Both the position numbers and the translations under genes were made by a program. From Prochlorococcus sp. AG-436-M02 (GTDB lineage Bacteria > Cyanobacteriota > Cyanobacteriia > PCC-6307 > Cyanobiaceae), in the NCBI GenBank assembly GCA_003212515.1, contig QCPL01000003.1, forward strand, positions 53,252 to 117,251: 64,000 nucleotides of DNA, read 5' to 3'. Shown here one piece after another: positions 8,072 to 20,214 of this stretch (positions are counted from its first letter, which is position 1; every line of letters starts with the position of its first letter). The notes below the pieces were generated by a model, which was given only the letters and a program-made list of their open reading frames with translations, had not been told where the DNA came from and made no database searches.

Positions 8072-9976
8072 TTATTCCACAGTTACACTTTTTGCTAAAT
8101 TTCTTGGTTGATCAACATCTAGTCCTCGATGAGCTGCAATATGATAACTCAATAATTGCAACGGAATTACAGTCAATAATGGGCTAATCCATTCACTTAC
8201 TTTAGGAATAGGTAACAAATGATCAAATATTTGTGTTTCTGGTGATTCAGGCGCAATGCCAATTAAACAAGCATCTCTAGCTTTAGCCTCTTGGGCATTG
8301 CTTAGAACTTTCTCAAAAACAATTCCTTGCGTAGCAATTGAAATAACAGGAACTTTATAATCTAATAATGCAATAGGTCCATGCTTCATTTCTCCTGCAG
8401 GAAAACCTTCAGCATGAATATAACTTATCTCCTTGAGTTTTAAAGCAGCCTCCAAAGCTATTGGATAATTAATACCTCTACCCAAAAATATTACATCTTT
8501 AGTATTAACAAACTGATGAGCTAATTTTTCAGTCAATCTATTGTGTATTTTGATCAAATCTCTTAACTGATTTGGAACTAAGCGGAGTTGACTACATAGT
8601 TCATTAATTTCTTTTAGAGAACGCTTATTTTTCTTTGCTGCAAACATTATTGCTAAACCATAAAAAGTTAATAATTGTCCAAAGAAAGTCTTTGTCGCAG
8701 CAACTCCAACTTCTAATCCAGCGCCTATATCAATGATATTAGAAACCTGCCTAGCTATAGAACTCTCTATTCTATTAGTTATACCCAATTGCCTAGAAGA
8801 AAAAAGATTATCTTTCAAATTGGAACGCCTCTCAGATTCCATTATCAAAGCTGCAAGAGTATCTGCTGTTTCTCCTGATTGAGTAACACCAATAGTCAAA
8901 ACATTTGGCGCTAAAGGGGGTGGTGCATAACGAAATTCACTTGCAAAAAAAACAGTCGCAGGGATTCCAGCAAATTGCTCCAAAAGATAAGCACCAACCA
9001 TTGCTGCATGGCGACTAGTACCACAAGCTAAGATTTGAATAGATTCGATAGATTCGTAAAAGGAATCCTCAAATGACAAGGCTATTGGTGAGGAAGCAGA
9101 TAACCCATCAGGTAAATATCTTGAAATCCATTGATCAGCAGTTTCAGGTTGCTCATAAATCTCTTTAAGCATGAAATGTCGAAACTGACCTTTCTCAATA
9201 TCTTTCTCAGAATTAATAATTAAGGACGGAGTTCTATGTTGTCGTTCCCCTAAAGAATCATAAATCTCTACTCCTAAAGGAGTCAGCAAAGCTAATTCTT
9301 TATCTTCCAAAGGCAAAACTGTTCTTGTAAATCCTGCGAAAGCTGAGGAGTCACTTGCACAAAGAAACTCACCTTGCGCAAACCCTATTAATAATGGCGC
9401 CTTATTCTTAGCAACAATCAACACATCTGGAGTCTCAGCCCATATAACAGCAAGCGCATATGATCCCTGCAATAAATTAAGAACCTCCTTAACAGCTAAA
9501 AAAAGCATTTCTCCATTAGGAATTGCCCCGTCCTGTGTTAATCGGCTCAATTCTTCTGATATCAAATGAGGAATTACTTCAGTATCAGTCTCAGAGCAGA
9601 ATTTAATTCCTTTGTTCTGAAGACTCTCTCTTAAAAGAGTATGGTTCTCAATAATTCCATTTTGAACAACTGCTACTTTGCCTAAAGAATCAACATGAGG
9701 ATGAGCATTTCTAAGCTCTGGCTTACCATGCGTAGCCCATCTTGTATGACCTATTCCTATATGGCCTGGTGCTCCTTCAACTGAAATTAGGTCTACAAGG
9801 TTAAATAATTTTCCTTCAGCCTTTTTACAGGTAATAAAGCCTTTTTGAGTATCAGTATCCGTAGTAACTGTAGCTAATCCAGCAGAGTCATAACCTCTAT
9901 ATTCAAGCCTTTTCAGCCCTTCTAAAAGAACTGGAGATGCTTCGCGAGAACCAACTAATGCGACTATTCCACACAT
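8072..9976 (-). CDS. glmS: Glucosamine-6-phosphate synthase (glutamine-hydrolysing)
   Basis: Converts fructose-6-phosphate and glutamine to glucosamine-6-phosphate, the entry to UDP-GlcNAc, peptidoglycan and lipopolysaccharide. 634 residues. The class II amidotransferase domain starts MCGIVALVG, so Cys2 is the nucleophile after Met removal; GHTRWATHG follows. Two SIS sugar-isomerase domains lie at about 310-450 (ACGTSRHAAMVGAYLLEQ) and 485-620 (FLGRGINYPIALEAALKLKE). It ends with the family C-terminus PRNLAKSVTVE. I see no glmS ribozyme core upstream, but did not fold the region. Confidence 0.97.
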   Translation of the reverse strand: MCGIVALVGSREASPVLLEGLKRLEYRGYDSAGLATVTTDTDTQKGFITCKKAEGKLFNLVDLISVEGAPGHIGIGHTRWATHGKPELRNAHPHVDSLGKVAVVQNGIIENHTLLRESLQNKGIKFCSETDTEVIPHLISEELSRLTQDGAIPNGEMLFLAVKEVLNLLQGSYALAVIWAETPDVLIVAKNKAPLLIGFAQGEFLCASDSSAFAGFTRTVLPLEDKELALLTPLGVEIYDSLGERQHRTPSLIINSEKDIEKGQFRHFMLKEIYEQPETADQWISRYLPDGLSASSPIALSFEDSFYESIESIQILACGTSRHAAMVGAYLLEQFAGIPATVFFASEFRYAPPPLAPNVLTIGVTQSGETADTLAALIMESERRSNLKDNLFSSRQLGITNRIESSIARQVSNIIDIGAGLEVGVAATKTFFGQLLTFYGLAIMFAAKKNKRSLKEINELCSQLRLVPNQLRDLIKIHNRLTEKLAHQFVNTKDVIFLGRGINYPIALEAALKLKEISYIHAEGFPAGEMKHGPIALLDYKVPVISIATQGIVFEKVLSNAQEAKARDACLIGIAPESPETQIFDHLLPIPKVSEWISPLLTVIPLQLLSYHIAAHRGLDVDQPRNLAKSVTVE

Positions 9977-10054
9977 ATATAAAAGTATGAACTTAAATCC
10001 ATAAGCTTACGGACTGTAAAGAACATACCCCAAAGCCTAATTTTGTAAAAGTAA

Positions 10055-10306
<252 letters not shown>

Positions 10307-10434
10307 CTATAGATAACGTTGCATGTAAAAAACTTTACTCAATTTGGTTCAACATAAAGAGATTCATGCATCTGGCTTCACTCTTGTTAACTCGCGACCA
10401 TGAACTCGTAGGATAAGAACAAATATCCAGAATT

Positions 10435-10677
10435 ATGTCTCAAGAAGCAATTCTCGAAAAAGTTCGTTCCATCGTTGCAGAGCAACTGAGCGTTGAAGCA
10501 GGCGAAATCAAGCCAGATTCAAACTTCCAGAACGATCTAGGAGCAGACTCTCTTGACACCGTTGAATTGGTGATGGCTCTCGAAGAAGCCTTTGATATCG
10601 AGATCCCAGATGAAGCTGCTGAAGGCATTGCCACAGTTGGAGATGCCGTTAAATACATAGAAGACAAGCAATCCTGA
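10435..10677 (+). CDS. acpP: Acyl carrier protein
   Basis: Carries growing acyl chains on a 4'-phosphopantetheine arm during fatty acid synthesis. 80 residues, acidic. The attachment serine is Ser39 in the motif [16 protein letters not shown]. fabF begins 8 bases after the stop, so the two form an operon. The gene is richer in preferred codons than most neighbours, consistent with high expression. Confidence 0.98.
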   Translation: MSQEAILEKVRSIVAEQLSVEAGEIKPDSNFQNDLGADSLDTVELVMALEEAFDIEIPDEAAEGIATVGDAVKYIEDKQS

Positions 10678-10684
10678 GGATCTA

Positions 10685-11932
10685 ATGATGGAGAACCTCC
10701 ATCGAGTTGTAATAACTGGTCTTGGCGCTATTACACCAATTGGCAATACCGTCAAAGACTATCTCTTGGGATTAGAGTCTGGCCTCAATGGGGTCGGACC
10801 TATTACCCTGTTTGATGCTTCTAAGCATGCCTGTAGATTTGCTGCAGAAGTTTCCAATTTTGATACAACTGGAATTCTCGAGCCAAAAGAATCAAAACGA
10901 TGGGATCGCTTCTCAAAATTTGGAGTTGTTGCTGCAAAACAAGCAATTGCAGATTCAGGACTAACAATTAATGAAACCAATGCATCTCGTATTGGAGTAA
11001 TTATTGGCTCTGGCGTTGGTGGATTACTAACTATGGAAACCCAAGCCCAAGTTCTGAATATCAAAGGACCAGGAAGAGTAAGTCCTTTTACTGTTCCAAT
11101 GATGATACCCAATATGGCAACTGGTCTGACAGCTATTGCATTGGGTGCTAAAGGCCCAAGCTCAGCAGTCTCTACAGCTTGTGCAGCAGGTTCTAATGCA
11201 ATTGGAGATTCATTTAGACTTCTTCAACTTGGCAAAGCTGATGCAATGATTTGTGGCGGAGCAGAAGCAAGTATTACTCCTTTAGGAGTGGCTGGATTCT
11301 CTAGCGCCAAGGCTCTTTCATTTAGAAATGAAGATCATTGCTCTGCAAGCAGACCTTTCGATGCAGATCGAGATGGATTTGTAATAGGAGAAGGGTCAGG
11401 TGTCTTAGTTCTAGAGACTCTTGAACACGCACAAAAGCGAGGTGCCGAAATCTATGCAGAAGTTATTGGATATGGGGCAACATGTGATGCTCACCATATA
11501 ACTGCTCCTTCGCCAGAAGGAATTGGAGGAGCTAAAGCAATTAAGGAGGCTCTACTAGATGGGAAATTAAATCCCGAAGATGTTGATTATGTAAATGCAC
11601 ATGGAACTAGCACACCAGCCAATGATCGAAATGAAACCTCTGCTATCAAATCAGCACTTGGTGACAGATCAAAGCAAATTCCAATAAGCTCCACAAAATC
11701 GATGACAGGCCATCTCCTTGGAGGGTCTGGTGGCATTGAAGCCGTAGCATGTGTACTTTCAATCAAACATGCGTTAATTCCTCCAACAATTAATTATTCC
11801 AAACCAGATCCTGACTGTGATCTGGACTATGTACCAAACAATGCTAGAAACAGCAAATCAAATGTTGTACTGTCTAACTCGTTTGGTTTCGGCGGGCACA
11901 ACGTTTGCCTAGCTTTCCGTAAAATGACTTAA
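10685..11932 (+). CDS. fabF: 3-oxoacyl-[acyl-carrier-protein] synthase II
   Basis: Condensing enzyme that elongates acyl-ACP with malonyl-ACP. 415 residues, normal for KAS II. The catalytic triad can be placed: Cys166 in STACAAGSN, His306 in [11 protein letters not shown] and His343 in [12 protein letters not shown]. Two ATGs stand side by side at 10685 and 10688; a GAGG sequence at the end of acpP about 5-8 bases upstream supports starting here. The arrangement acpP-fabF-tktA is known in marine picocyanobacteria. Confidence 0.97.
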   Translation: MMENLHRVVITGLGAITPIGNTVKDYLLGLESGLNGVGPITLFDASKHACRFAAEVSNFDTTGILEPKESKRWDRFSKFGVVAAKQAIADSGLTINETNASRIGVIIGSGVGGLLTMETQAQVLNIKGPGRVSPFTVPMMIPNMATGLTAIALGAKGPSSAVSTACAAGSNAIGDSFRLLQLGKADAMICGGAEASITPLGVAGFSSAKALSFRNEDHCSASRPFDADRDGFVIGEGSGVLVLETLEHAQKRGAEIYAEVIGYGATCDAHHITAPSPEGIGGAKAIKEALLDGKLNPEDVDYVNAHGTSTPANDRNETSAIKSALGDRSKQIPISSTKSMTGHLLGGSGGIEAVACVLSIKHALIPPTINYSKPDPDCDLDYVPNNARNSKSNVVLSNSFGFGGHNVCLAFRKMT

Positions 11933-11982
11933 ACGAGCAAAACCCTCAATCAGTCCGATTCTTTCAATCACCAACTAACACA

Positions 11983-13992
11983 ATGGTCGCTGCGCCCGCT
12001 TCTCTTGAATCACTCTGCATAAATAGCATCAGAATGCTTGCAGTTGACGCTGTAAATAAATCTAATAGTGGTCACCCAGGTCTGCCCATGGGCTGCGCTC
12101 CTATGGGATACACACTATGGGACCAATTTCTTCGTCATAATCCAAAAAATCCAAAATGGTTCAACCGAGACCGTTTTGTTCTATCAGCTGGACATGGGTG
12201 CATGCTGCTTTATGCACTTTTGCACCTCACTGGGTATGACTCAGTAACCATTGAAGATGTTAAACAATTCAGACAATGGGGTGCCAAAACTCCAGGTCAT
12301 CCAGAAACATTTGAAACTCCTGGGGTTGAAGTAACAGCAGGTCCATTAGGAGCTGGTATTTCTAATGCAGTTGGACTCGCTATAGCAGAAGCCCATCTCG
12401 CAGCAAAATTTAACAAGCCCGATACAAAAATTGTTGATCACTTCACCTACGTGATCATGGGAGATGGATGTAACCAAGAAGGTGTCGCTTCAGAAGCATG
12501 TTCACTTGCGGGACATCTGAAATTAGGCAAATTGATTGCTCTTTATGATGACAATCACATAACCATAGATGGAAGAACTGATGTTTCTTTCACAGAAGAT
12601 GTTCTAAAAAGATATGAATCTTATGGCTGGCATGTTCAACACGTACCGGATGGAAACACAGACATCAATTCTATTGCTAATGCAATTCAATTAGCCAAAA
12701 AAGTCACTGACAAACCTTCCATAATCAAAATCACCACAACTATTGGATATGGATCGCCTAATAAAAGTGATACTGCAGGCGTCCATGGTGCTCCACTTGG
12801 TGCAGAAGAGGCGGATTTAACTAGGAAATCATTAGATTGGCCTTATGGTCCTTTTGAAATTCCACAAGAGGCTTATGATCAATTTAGAAAAGCCATTGAA
12901 AGAGGCGCAAACCTAGAGTCTGATTGGAATAATCAACTTGCAAGTTATCGAGAAAAATATCCTTTAGAAGCAAAGGAATTTGAACGCACACTACGAGGAG
13001 AGCTCCCAGAAAACTGGGATAAAGACCTCCCTACTTATACATCTGCAGATAAAGGTTTAGCTACAAGGAAACATTCACAAATTTGCCTAGGTGCACTTGG
13101 GCCAAACTTACCTGAATTAATTGGCGGCTCGGCTGATCTTACTCATTCTAACTATACCGATATTAAAGGAGAAACAGGTTCCTTCCAGGCAGATACTCCT
13201 GAAAAAAGATACCTACATTTTGGAGTAAGAGAACATGCTATGGCAGCAATTCTAAATGGTATTGCTTATCACGATAGTGGTTTAATTCCTTATGGTGGAA
13301 CATTCCTAGTTTTCGCTGATTATATGAGAGGCTCAATGCGATTATCAGCCTTAAGCGAACTAGGTGTAATTTATGTCCTTACTCATGACTCAATTGGAGT
13401 TGGTGAAGATGGACCAACTCACCAACCTATTGAAACAATTCCTTCTCTCCGAGCAATGCCAAACATGATGGTTTTCCGTCCTGGGGATGGCAACGAAACT
13501 AGTGGGGCCTACAAAATAGCAATTAGCAGTCGCAAACGTCCAAGTGCCCTTTGCTTAAGTAGGCAAGGAATGCCAAATCAAGTTAATTCATCAATTGAAA
13601 AAGTAGCTTTAGGTGGCTATATCCTTGAAGACTGTTCAGGCACTCCTGAGATAATTTTTATAGGCACAGGTAGCGAGTTACATTTATGTGTTGAAGCCGC
13701 TAAAGAGTTAAGCAATCAAGGTAGAAAAGTTCGTGTCGTTTCAATGCCCTGCGTTGAACTTTTTGAAGAACAAAGTGACTCTTATAAAGAAGAAGTTTTG
13801 CCTTCAAATGTAAGAAAACGGCTTGTTGTAGAAGCAGCTGAAACTTTTGGTTGGCATAAATATATTGGCCTTGATGGCGATAGTGTAACTATGAGTAGTT
13901 TTGGCGCTTCCGCCCCAGGTGGGACATGTATGGAAAAATTTGGTTTTACCGTTGAAAATGTTTTAAATAAAGCAAAGAAACTTCTGAATTAA
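11983..13992 (+). CDS. tktA: Transketolase
   Basis: TPP-dependent enzyme of the Calvin cycle and pentose phosphate pathway, moving two-carbon units between sugar phosphates. 669 residues, as expected. The TPP-binding block [20 protein letters not shown] and the transketolase signatures [15 protein letters not shown] and [10 protein letters not shown] are clear. It lies 50 bases after fabF in the same direction and is followed by a strong 18-bp hairpin before the convergent thiC. Placing a TPP enzyme next to the TPP synthesis gene thiC is probably chance. Confidence 0.97.
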   Translation: MVAAPASLESLCINSIRMLAVDAVNKSNSGHPGLPMGCAPMGYTLWDQFLRHNPKNPKWFNRDRFVLSAGHGCMLLYALLHLTGYDSVTIEDVKQFRQWGAKTPGHPETFETPGVEVTAGPLGAGISNAVGLAIAEAHLAAKFNKPDTKIVDHFTYVIMGDGCNQEGVASEACSLAGHLKLGKLIALYDDNHITIDGRTDVSFTEDVLKRYESYGWHVQHVPDGNTDINSIANAIQLAKKVTDKPSIIKITTTIGYGSPNKSDTAGVHGAPLGAEEADLTRKSLDWPYGPFEIPQEAYDQFRKAIERGANLESDWNNQLASYREKYPLEAKEFERTLRGELPENWDKDLPTYTSADKGLATRKHSQICLGALGPNLPELIGGSADLTHSNYTDIKGETGSFQADTPEKRYLHFGVREHAMAAILNGIAYHDSGLIPYGGTFLVFADYMRGSMRLSALSELGVIYVLTHDSIGVGEDGPTHQPIETIPSLRAMPNMMVFRPGDGNETSGAYKIAISSRKRPSALCLSRQGMPNQVNSSIEKVALGGYILEDCSGTPEIIFIGTGSELHLCVEAAKELSNQGRKVRVVSMPCVELFEEQSDSYKEEVLPSNVRKRLVVEAAETFGWHKYIGLDGDSVTMSSFGASAPGGTCMEKFGFTVENVLNKAKKLLN

Positions 13993-13997
13993 GATTC

Positions 13998-14053
13998 AAT
14001 CAAAGAATAAGAAAGAATTTAATTTAAGTATTAAACCCTTTCTTATTCTTTGA

Positions 14054-14055
<2 letters not shown>
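13998..14055. terminator. 18-bp perfect inverted repeat between tktA and thiC
   Basis: Bases 13998-14015 and 14038-14055 are exact reverse complements (18 of 18), with a 22-base loop that can add about five more A-T pairs. It begins 6 bases after the tktA stop and its right arm touches the thiC stop. Its position between converging genes suggests a bidirectional terminator or mRNA 3'-end stabiliser. It has low GC content and no clean U-run, so it is not a textbook intrinsic terminator. Confidence 0.7.
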
Positions 14056-15584
<1,529 letters not shown>

Positions 15585-15639
15585 GGTTTTAAGTTAGCTA
15601 TTTTTCAAGGAATAGTTCCTATTCTGTAAAAGGAAATTA

Positions 15640-15858
15640 CTAATTCAAAGCATTTCTTCTATTCAGCATTTCATTTAACAATTTTCTCCTACGCTTAGTT
15701 CTACCAATGGAACTGGAAAGAATAAGTCCTATCCCTACAAAGAAAGCTGGGATTGCTTGCACTCGATCATTATCTTTCCGATAAAAAAAGCCAAATAAGG
15801 AAACAACTATTAAGCATGGTGCAGCAAGAGACAACAAATACTTTTTGGATTTTTTCAT
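15640..15858 (-). CDS. Small two-helix membrane protein, unknown function
   Basis: 72 residues. A basic N-terminus (MKKSKK) leads into a hydrophobic helix (YLLSLAAPCLIVVSLFGFFY, about 7-26), a short polar link and a second helix (AIPAFFVGIGLILSSSIG, about 35-52), then a strongly basic tail TKRRRKLLNEMLNRRN. By the positive-inside rule both ends would face the cytoplasm. The stop of the amidohydrolase abuts its start, so it is the last gene of the ruvB-TPR-amidohydrolase run. I cannot name its function; small proteins of this layout are common in picocyanobacteria. Confidence 0.75.
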   Translation of the reverse strand: MKKSKKYLLSLAAPCLIVVSLFGFFYRKDNDRVQAIPAFFVGIGLILSSSIGRTKRRRKLLNEMLNRRNALN

Positions 15859-17055
15859 CTAACTGGAATCACGTGAATGTAATTTTTGAATTTCCATCCA
15901 AGTCATTAAAGCTTGAAAGATGACACGAATTCCAATTTCAATACTTTTCTCATCAGGTGAAAAATAGCCGTTATGCAATGGTGCACATCCTTCAGGAGGT
16001 GCTACTCCAAGACGAAACATTGTCCCAGGGACATCCTCTATCAATTCTGCAAAATCCTCTGCACCCAACGAAGGTAATTCCAACTGCTTCACATTGACTT
16101 CACCAAGCAAAGATTTTCCTGCTTCTTCAACTATTGATGTTAATCCAGGGTCATTACACACAGGAGGAGCAATAGATGTATATGTAACCAAAGCCTCTGC
16201 ACCTAAGCTATTAGCAATGCCTTTGACTGTGTCTTCTATCCATTGAGGAAGTGTTTCATTTAACTTTGCATCTAAACAACGCACTGTCCCCAAAAGCTTT
16301 ACCCTATCTGCAATTACATTGAAGGCTTGGCCACCATCGATTTTCCCAAAACTTACAACAACTGGCATCAATGAATCTAGTTGCCTGGAAATCGCTTCTT
16401 GAATACCACTTATAACCTTTGATGCTATCCAAATTGAATCAATCGTTTGATGAGGTCTTGCACCATGCCCTCCACTACCAATAATTTGAATTTCCAACTT
16501 TCCTGCGGCCGCAGTTAATATTCCACTTCGCACCCCAATGCTACCAACAGGGAGTTCTGGATAAACATGAACACCAAAAAGAGCATTTAATCCTTTTGTG
16601 GCTCCATCTTTCTTCATCCATCTTGCACCAGAAGCAATCTCTTCAGCAGGTTGAAACAAGAGTCTTAAACCAGTTAATTGACTTTGGTTTTCAGCAAACA
16701 ATCTTGCAACACCTAGACCTATACAGGTATGTATATCATGCCCACATGCATGCATAACGCCTGGAGTTAAAGACGAATAGGACAGTCCCGTTTTTTCTTC
16801 TACAGGCAAAGCATCCATATCTACTCTTAAACCAACTAAAGGCGTAGATATTTGTCCCAATTCAGCAATTAATCCGGTCCGACCTATTGATTCGGTAACT
16901 GTCCATCCATACCTTCTTAATTCACCTGCCACAAGTGCAGCAGTTTGATGCTCGTTACCACTCAATTCTGGATGAGCATGTAAATGCCTCCTAATCTCAA
17001 TTAACTCAGGTAAAAAAGACCGTAAGCTCACAACAGACTTTCTAAGAAGATTCAT
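15859..17055 (-). CDS. M20 family amidohydrolase (hippurate hydrolase/IAA-amino acid hydrolase type)
   Basis: Zinc- or manganese-dependent peptidase of subfamily M20D, which cleaves N-acyl amino acids or similar amides. 398 residues. Metal-binding and catalytic blocks are visible: RRHLHAHPELSGNE (about 22-35), LRVDMDALPVEEKTG, HACGHDIHTC (about 103-112), FQPAEE, GVHVYPELPVGSIG and, near the end, GCAPLHNGYF with a metal-ligand His. A dimerisation insert lies at about 185-295. Its start overlaps the stop of the upstream TPR gene by 4 bases (ATGA type), which indicates translational coupling. The natural substrate is unknown. Confidence 0.88.
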   Translation of the reverse strand: MNLLRKSVVSLRSFLPELIEIRRHLHAHPELSGNEHQTAALVAGELRRYGWTVTESIGRTGLIAELGQISTPLVGLRVDMDALPVEEKTGLSYSSLTPGVMHACGHDIHTCIGLGVARLFAENQSQLTGLRLLFQPAEEIASGARWMKKDGATKGLNALFGVHVYPELPVGSIGVRSGILTAAAGKLEIQIIGSGGHGARPHQTIDSIWIASKVISGIQEAISRQLDSLMPVVVSFGKIDGGQAFNVIADRVKLLGTVRCLDAKLNETLPQWIEDTVKGIANSLGAEALVTYTSIAPPVCNDPGLTSIVEEAGKSLLGEVNVKQLELPSLGAEDFAELIEDVPGTMFRLGVAPPEGCAPLHNGYFSPDEKSIEIGIRVIFQALMTWMEIQKLHSRDSS

Positions 17056-17846
17056 ACTGTTTCTAAATTCAGAAATGCCATCAGATCATTTGTTGGTTCA
17101 GAAGGCCACCTTCTTACATTTAACAGCCATTCTTCTTCCCTATATCTACTGTCTAGTCCAAATGTTGCCGCCCAATGACTTTCGGCCTCTCCTAGTGATC
17201 CTTCCCTCCATAAAAGAGCAGTTAATGCTGCCCTTGCATCCGCAAACATTGGATATTTACGAATCAGTCCTCTGAGCTCTTTTTCAGCCTGAGAAAATTG
17301 ATGTAATTGATAAGAAGCTAATGCTTTACTAGAACGAGCCATGACATCTCCTTCACTAGCGATAGATGCTTTATTAAATAACTCTTTTGCTTGTAACCAA
17401 TCACCTCGTACAGATCCCATTATATTTCCTAGATTATATAAAGCAGAAGAGTTCTCTGGCTCTCTAGAAAGAACCAATTGATAATCACTAATAGCATCTT
17501 TCCATTGACCTAAGGTTTCTTCCGCAAGACCACGATTTAAATAAGGGTCAGTTTCCAAAGGGTGAATTTTAATTGCAGTTGTTTGGTCAAGAATCGCACC
17601 TTCAGGATCACCCAAAACTAGACGAACATTTCCACGATTACTTAACGCAGCAGCATCTGTTGGGAAAGACAGCAAAAAACGATCCCAACTTTCTAATGCA
17701 TCTACAAAATTCCCACTTCTACTTTCATATAAGGCCTTTTCAAACAACAATTCACTTGATTCATACTCTGCCCCCACAACACCCAAAGGAAACACCACGC
17801 AAAATAAAAAGCATATAAAAAAAGAAAGTAAACTATTCTTGATCAT
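17052..17846 (-). CDS. Exported TPR-repeat protein
   Basis: 264 residues. It starts with a signal peptide or N-terminal anchor (LLSFFICFLFCVVFPLGVVGAEYE), with a likely cleavage after the Ala of VGA. At least four tetratricopeptide units follow between about 30 and 215 (for example DALESWDRFLLSFPTDAAALSNRGNVRLVLGDPEGAI split over two units, then KDAISDYQLVLSREPENSSALYNLGNI). It probably acts as a scaffold in the periplasm or thylakoid lumen. The start abuts the ruvB stop and the stop overlaps the amidohydrolase start, so the three are cotranscribed. No partner can be named. Confidence 0.85.
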   Translation of the reverse strand: MIKNSLLSFFICFLFCVVFPLGVVGAEYESSELLFEKALYESRSGNFVDALESWDRFLLSFPTDAAALSNRGNVRLVLGDPEGAILDQTTAIKIHPLETDPYLNRGLAEETLGQWKDAISDYQLVLSREPENSSALYNLGNIMGSVRGDWLQAKELFNKASIASEGDVMARSSKALASYQLHQFSQAEKELRGLIRKYPMFADARAALTALLWREGSLGEAESHWAATFGLDSRYREEEWLLNVRRWPSEPTNDLMAFLNLETV

Positions 17847-18917
17847 TTAATTAGGCATCCTCAAACTGTCATCACAGTTAAGATGATCAACAGCTGCTGA
17901 AGTCACAACTCTTCCACGAGGTGTTCTTTTTAAGAAACCGATTTGCAAAAGGAATGGTTCCACAACAGTTTCCAATGTCGCACTTTCTTCACCTAATGCA
18001 GCGGCAAGAGTCTCCAATCCCACTGGACCACAATTATGAGCTTCAATAATGAATGACAACAAACGCCTATCTGTCTGATCTAGACCACACTCATCAACTT
18101 GATGCAATTTCAAAGCATTATCAACAAGATTCTGATCAACAATTTGGATATTCTCTTGAACAGTTGCAAAGTCTCTAACTCTACGAAGTAATCGATTGGC
18201 AATACGAGGAGTCCCTCTACAACGACGTGCAATTTCCTGACTTCCTTCAGCAGATATCGATAAACCGAGAAGATCTGCTGCTCTTTTAATAATCTTATCA
18301 AGATCATCTAAATGATAAAAATTGAGCCGATGTGTTATTCCAAAACGATCTCTTAATGGTGAACTAATTGAAGCGGGACTAGTGGTTGCACCAATCAAAG
18401 TAAAACGAGGAAGATCGATTTCCCTGGTTCTTGCTGTTGTGCCTTTCCCAACAGTTAAATCAATGCGAAAATCTTCTAAGGCAGGATATAAGAGCTCTTG
18501 CGCAACCTTGGTAAGTCTATGAATTTCATCAATAAACAATAATTCATGCGGTTTTAAATTAAGCAATAAACCTATAACATCTCTTGGCCTTTCTAGAGCC
18601 GGTGCACTTGTAATACGACATTTAACGCCCAGCTCTTTAGCTAAAACTAAAGCCATGGTAGTTTTTCCCAGTCCCGGCGGTCCATACAACAAGACATGAT
18701 CCAAAGCTTCTTTTCTTGATAAAGAAGCTTTAACAGAAATAGCCAGTACTTCTTTTAATTCAGACTGACCTATAAATTCATTCCAACATTTAGGCCTTAG
18801 TGAATCATCATTACGTTTTTTTGTTTCTTCCTCAAGTGTCTTTGGATCCAATAACCTTGACTTTCCATTAAGGTTGTAAGGATAAGATTTCTTAGAGCCA
18901 GAAGACACAATTGCCAT
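17847..18917 (-). CDS. ruvB: Holliday junction branch migration helicase RuvB
   Basis: AAA+ motor that drives branch migration with RuvA during recombinational repair. Walker A is [20 protein letters not shown], Walker [11 protein letters not shown], sensor 1 LIGATTSPA, arginine finger region SPLRDRFGI. The C-terminal winged helix ends [19 protein letters not shown]. The frame can be opened to a TTG at 18950, but the ATG at 18917 (MAIVSSG, 356 residues) matches the usual start. It diverges from smpB over 50 bases and heads the TPR-amidohydrolase run. Confidence 0.96.
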   Translation of the reverse strand: MAIVSSGSKKSYPYNLNGKSRLLDPKTLEEETKKRNDDSLRPKCWNEFIGQSELKEVLAISVKASLSRKEALDHVLLYGPPGLGKTTMALVLAKELGVKCRITSAPALERPRDVIGLLLNLKPHELLFIDEIHRLTKVAQELLYPALEDFRIDLTVGKGTTARTREIDLPRFTLIGATTSPASISSPLRDRFGITHRLNFYHLDDLDKIIKRAADLLGLSISAEGSQEIARRCRGTPRIANRLLRRVRDFATVQENIQIVDQNLVDNALKLHQVDECGLDQTDRRLLSFIIEAHNCGPVGLETLAAALGEESATLETVVEPFLLQIGFLKRTPRGRVVTSAAVDHLNCDDSLRMPN

Positions 18918-18967
18918 ATTCGAAGGATAGGGGCAGTTCTGTAATCTCAAAAGAGTAATGTCGGAAA

Positions 18968-19465
18968 ATGTCTAAAGCGAGTAATAAAAAAAAATCAAAG
19001 CAATCAAAAGGCAAGCTCAATAAAAACTTGGCTGAAAACCGCTATGCTCGATATCAATATGAAATATTAGAAACATTAGAAGCAGGTATTGAGCTTTTAG
19101 GAACAGAAGTTAAATCAATACGTGCAGGAAATATTAATTTGAAAGATGGGTTTTGTCTGATCCGTAATGGAAATCTTCAGTTGCATAATGTTCATATATC
19201 AAAATTTAATAATGCTGGTAATTTCTTTAACCATGAACCATTGAGGGTTCGTCAATTATTAGCCCATCAAAAAGAAATAAATAAATTAGAGTCTAATTTA
19301 AATAAAAAAGGTCTAACTCTAATCCCAATTAAACTTTATCTACAAGGATCATGGATAAAGATCACTATAGGACTTGGTAAAGGTAAAAAACTTCATGACA
19401 AACGAGAAACTGAAAAAAGAAAACAATCTGACAAAGAAACTAAAGAAGCTCTTTCACGTTATTAA
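18968..19465 (+). CDS. smpB: SsrA-binding protein SmpB
   Basis: Partner of tmRNA in rescuing stalled ribosomes. 165 residues with a basic N-terminus. Family blocks: [32 protein letters not shown] (about 26-56, OB-fold entry), [44 protein letters not shown]. The C-terminal [13 protein letters not shown] tail is the helix that enters the empty mRNA channel. The tmRNA gene itself is not in this window. Confidence 0.95.
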   Translation: MSKASNKKKSKQSKGKLNKNLAENRYARYQYEILETLEAGIELLGTEVKSIRAGNINLKDGFCLIRNGNLQLHNVHISKFNNAGNFFNHEPLRVRQLLAHQKEINKLESNLNKKGLTLIPIKLYLQGSWIKITIGLGKGKKLHDKRETEKRKQSDKETKEALSRY

Positions 19466-19495
19466 GATATTTAAATCAATAGCTGATACTATTTA

Positions 19496-19729
19496 ATGAT
19501 GAAAAGAGAGCACAAAAGAATTGCATTAAAATTGCAACGAGAAAAACTAATAAAAGAACTCAATAAAGTCTACAGAAATGCATTTGATGAACTCAGCAGT
19601 CTAGATATTGAAGAAGGTTCATTAGCAAAACTCTCACAAAAATTCCTCTTATCTAGAGAAGCAGCTATTAGTTCATTAGAAACAGAAATTGAAAAACCAA
19701 TAATTACTGAGTCACCTCAAAAAAATTAA
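19496..19729 (+). CDS. Hypothetical protein, 77 residues, coiled-coil-like
   Basis: Short, charged, highly helical protein: MMKREHKRIALKLQREKL then LNKVYRNAFDELSSLDIEEG and a final helix FLLSREAAISSLETEIE. Two ATG codons in tandem begin it at 19496 and 19499. No family recognised; no membrane or secretion signal. It follows smpB by 30 bases in the same direction, so cotranscription is likely. Codon use matches the neighbours, which supports a real gene, but length alone is weak evidence. Confidence 0.6.
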   Translation: MMKREHKRIALKLQREKLIKELNKVYRNAFDELSSLDIEEGSLAKLSQKFLLSREAAISSLETEIEKPIITESPQKN

Positions 19730-19898
19730 CCTTATTGGATTGTTCAAAATAAGATTTATCTAGAAATCACAAAAAGATGCGAATGTGAGGAATTCCTTGC
19801 AAATAAAAAGCTTTTTTCTTTGTTCAAGAAGGGTGAAATAGAGAAAAATAATCAGAATTTTCTCTGAAAAACATCTTTAATCAGTTAAAAACTAAAAA

Positions 19899-20162
19899 TT
19901 ATTGTGCAGCTGAAGGGGGCTCAAGGCTCACATTTTCAGGCGGAGGGGTTGGGTCAGGGTCCGCAATCAACATATGTTGTAAAACGATTTCGGGACGCTC
20001 ACTATCCCTCCATCTGATGCGATAGGCAGGCATTTTGGTACCACGACTAGTGGTCTGTTCTACAGGCTCCATCACCCAACCTCGTCTAGAACGACCTTGA
20101 GGATTTCGCTTAACCACAGCATCAGTGTGCTTAAACCTGAAACCAACGCGCTCTCCGCTCAT
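19899..20162 (-). CDS. Conserved hypothetical protein, 87 residues
   Basis: Basic, beta-rich small protein: MSGERVGFRFKHTDAVVKRNPQGRSRRGWVMEP is followed by TKMPAYRIRWRDSERPEIVLQHMLIADPD and a Pro-rich acidic tail. The pattern of alternating hydrophobic residues with GW and RIRW suggests a small SH3-like barrel. The region is clearly more GC-rich than its flanks, with good codons. I do not recognise a named family. It lies 52 bases upstream of lysS on the same strand, so it may be cotranscribed with it. Confidence 0.78.
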   Translation of the reverse strand: MSGERVGFRFKHTDAVVKRNPQGRSRRGWVMEPVEQTTSRGTKMPAYRIRWRDSERPEIVLQHMLIADPDPTPPPENVSLEPPSAAQ

Positions 20163-20214
20163 CCCTAGACGACTTCATACTGGCTCTATTATCCACTTTG
20201 ATGGTACATTTTGA

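Noticed and set aside
10759..11112. 117-residue frame antisense to fabF
   Set aside because: Shadow of fabF with no recognisable features.
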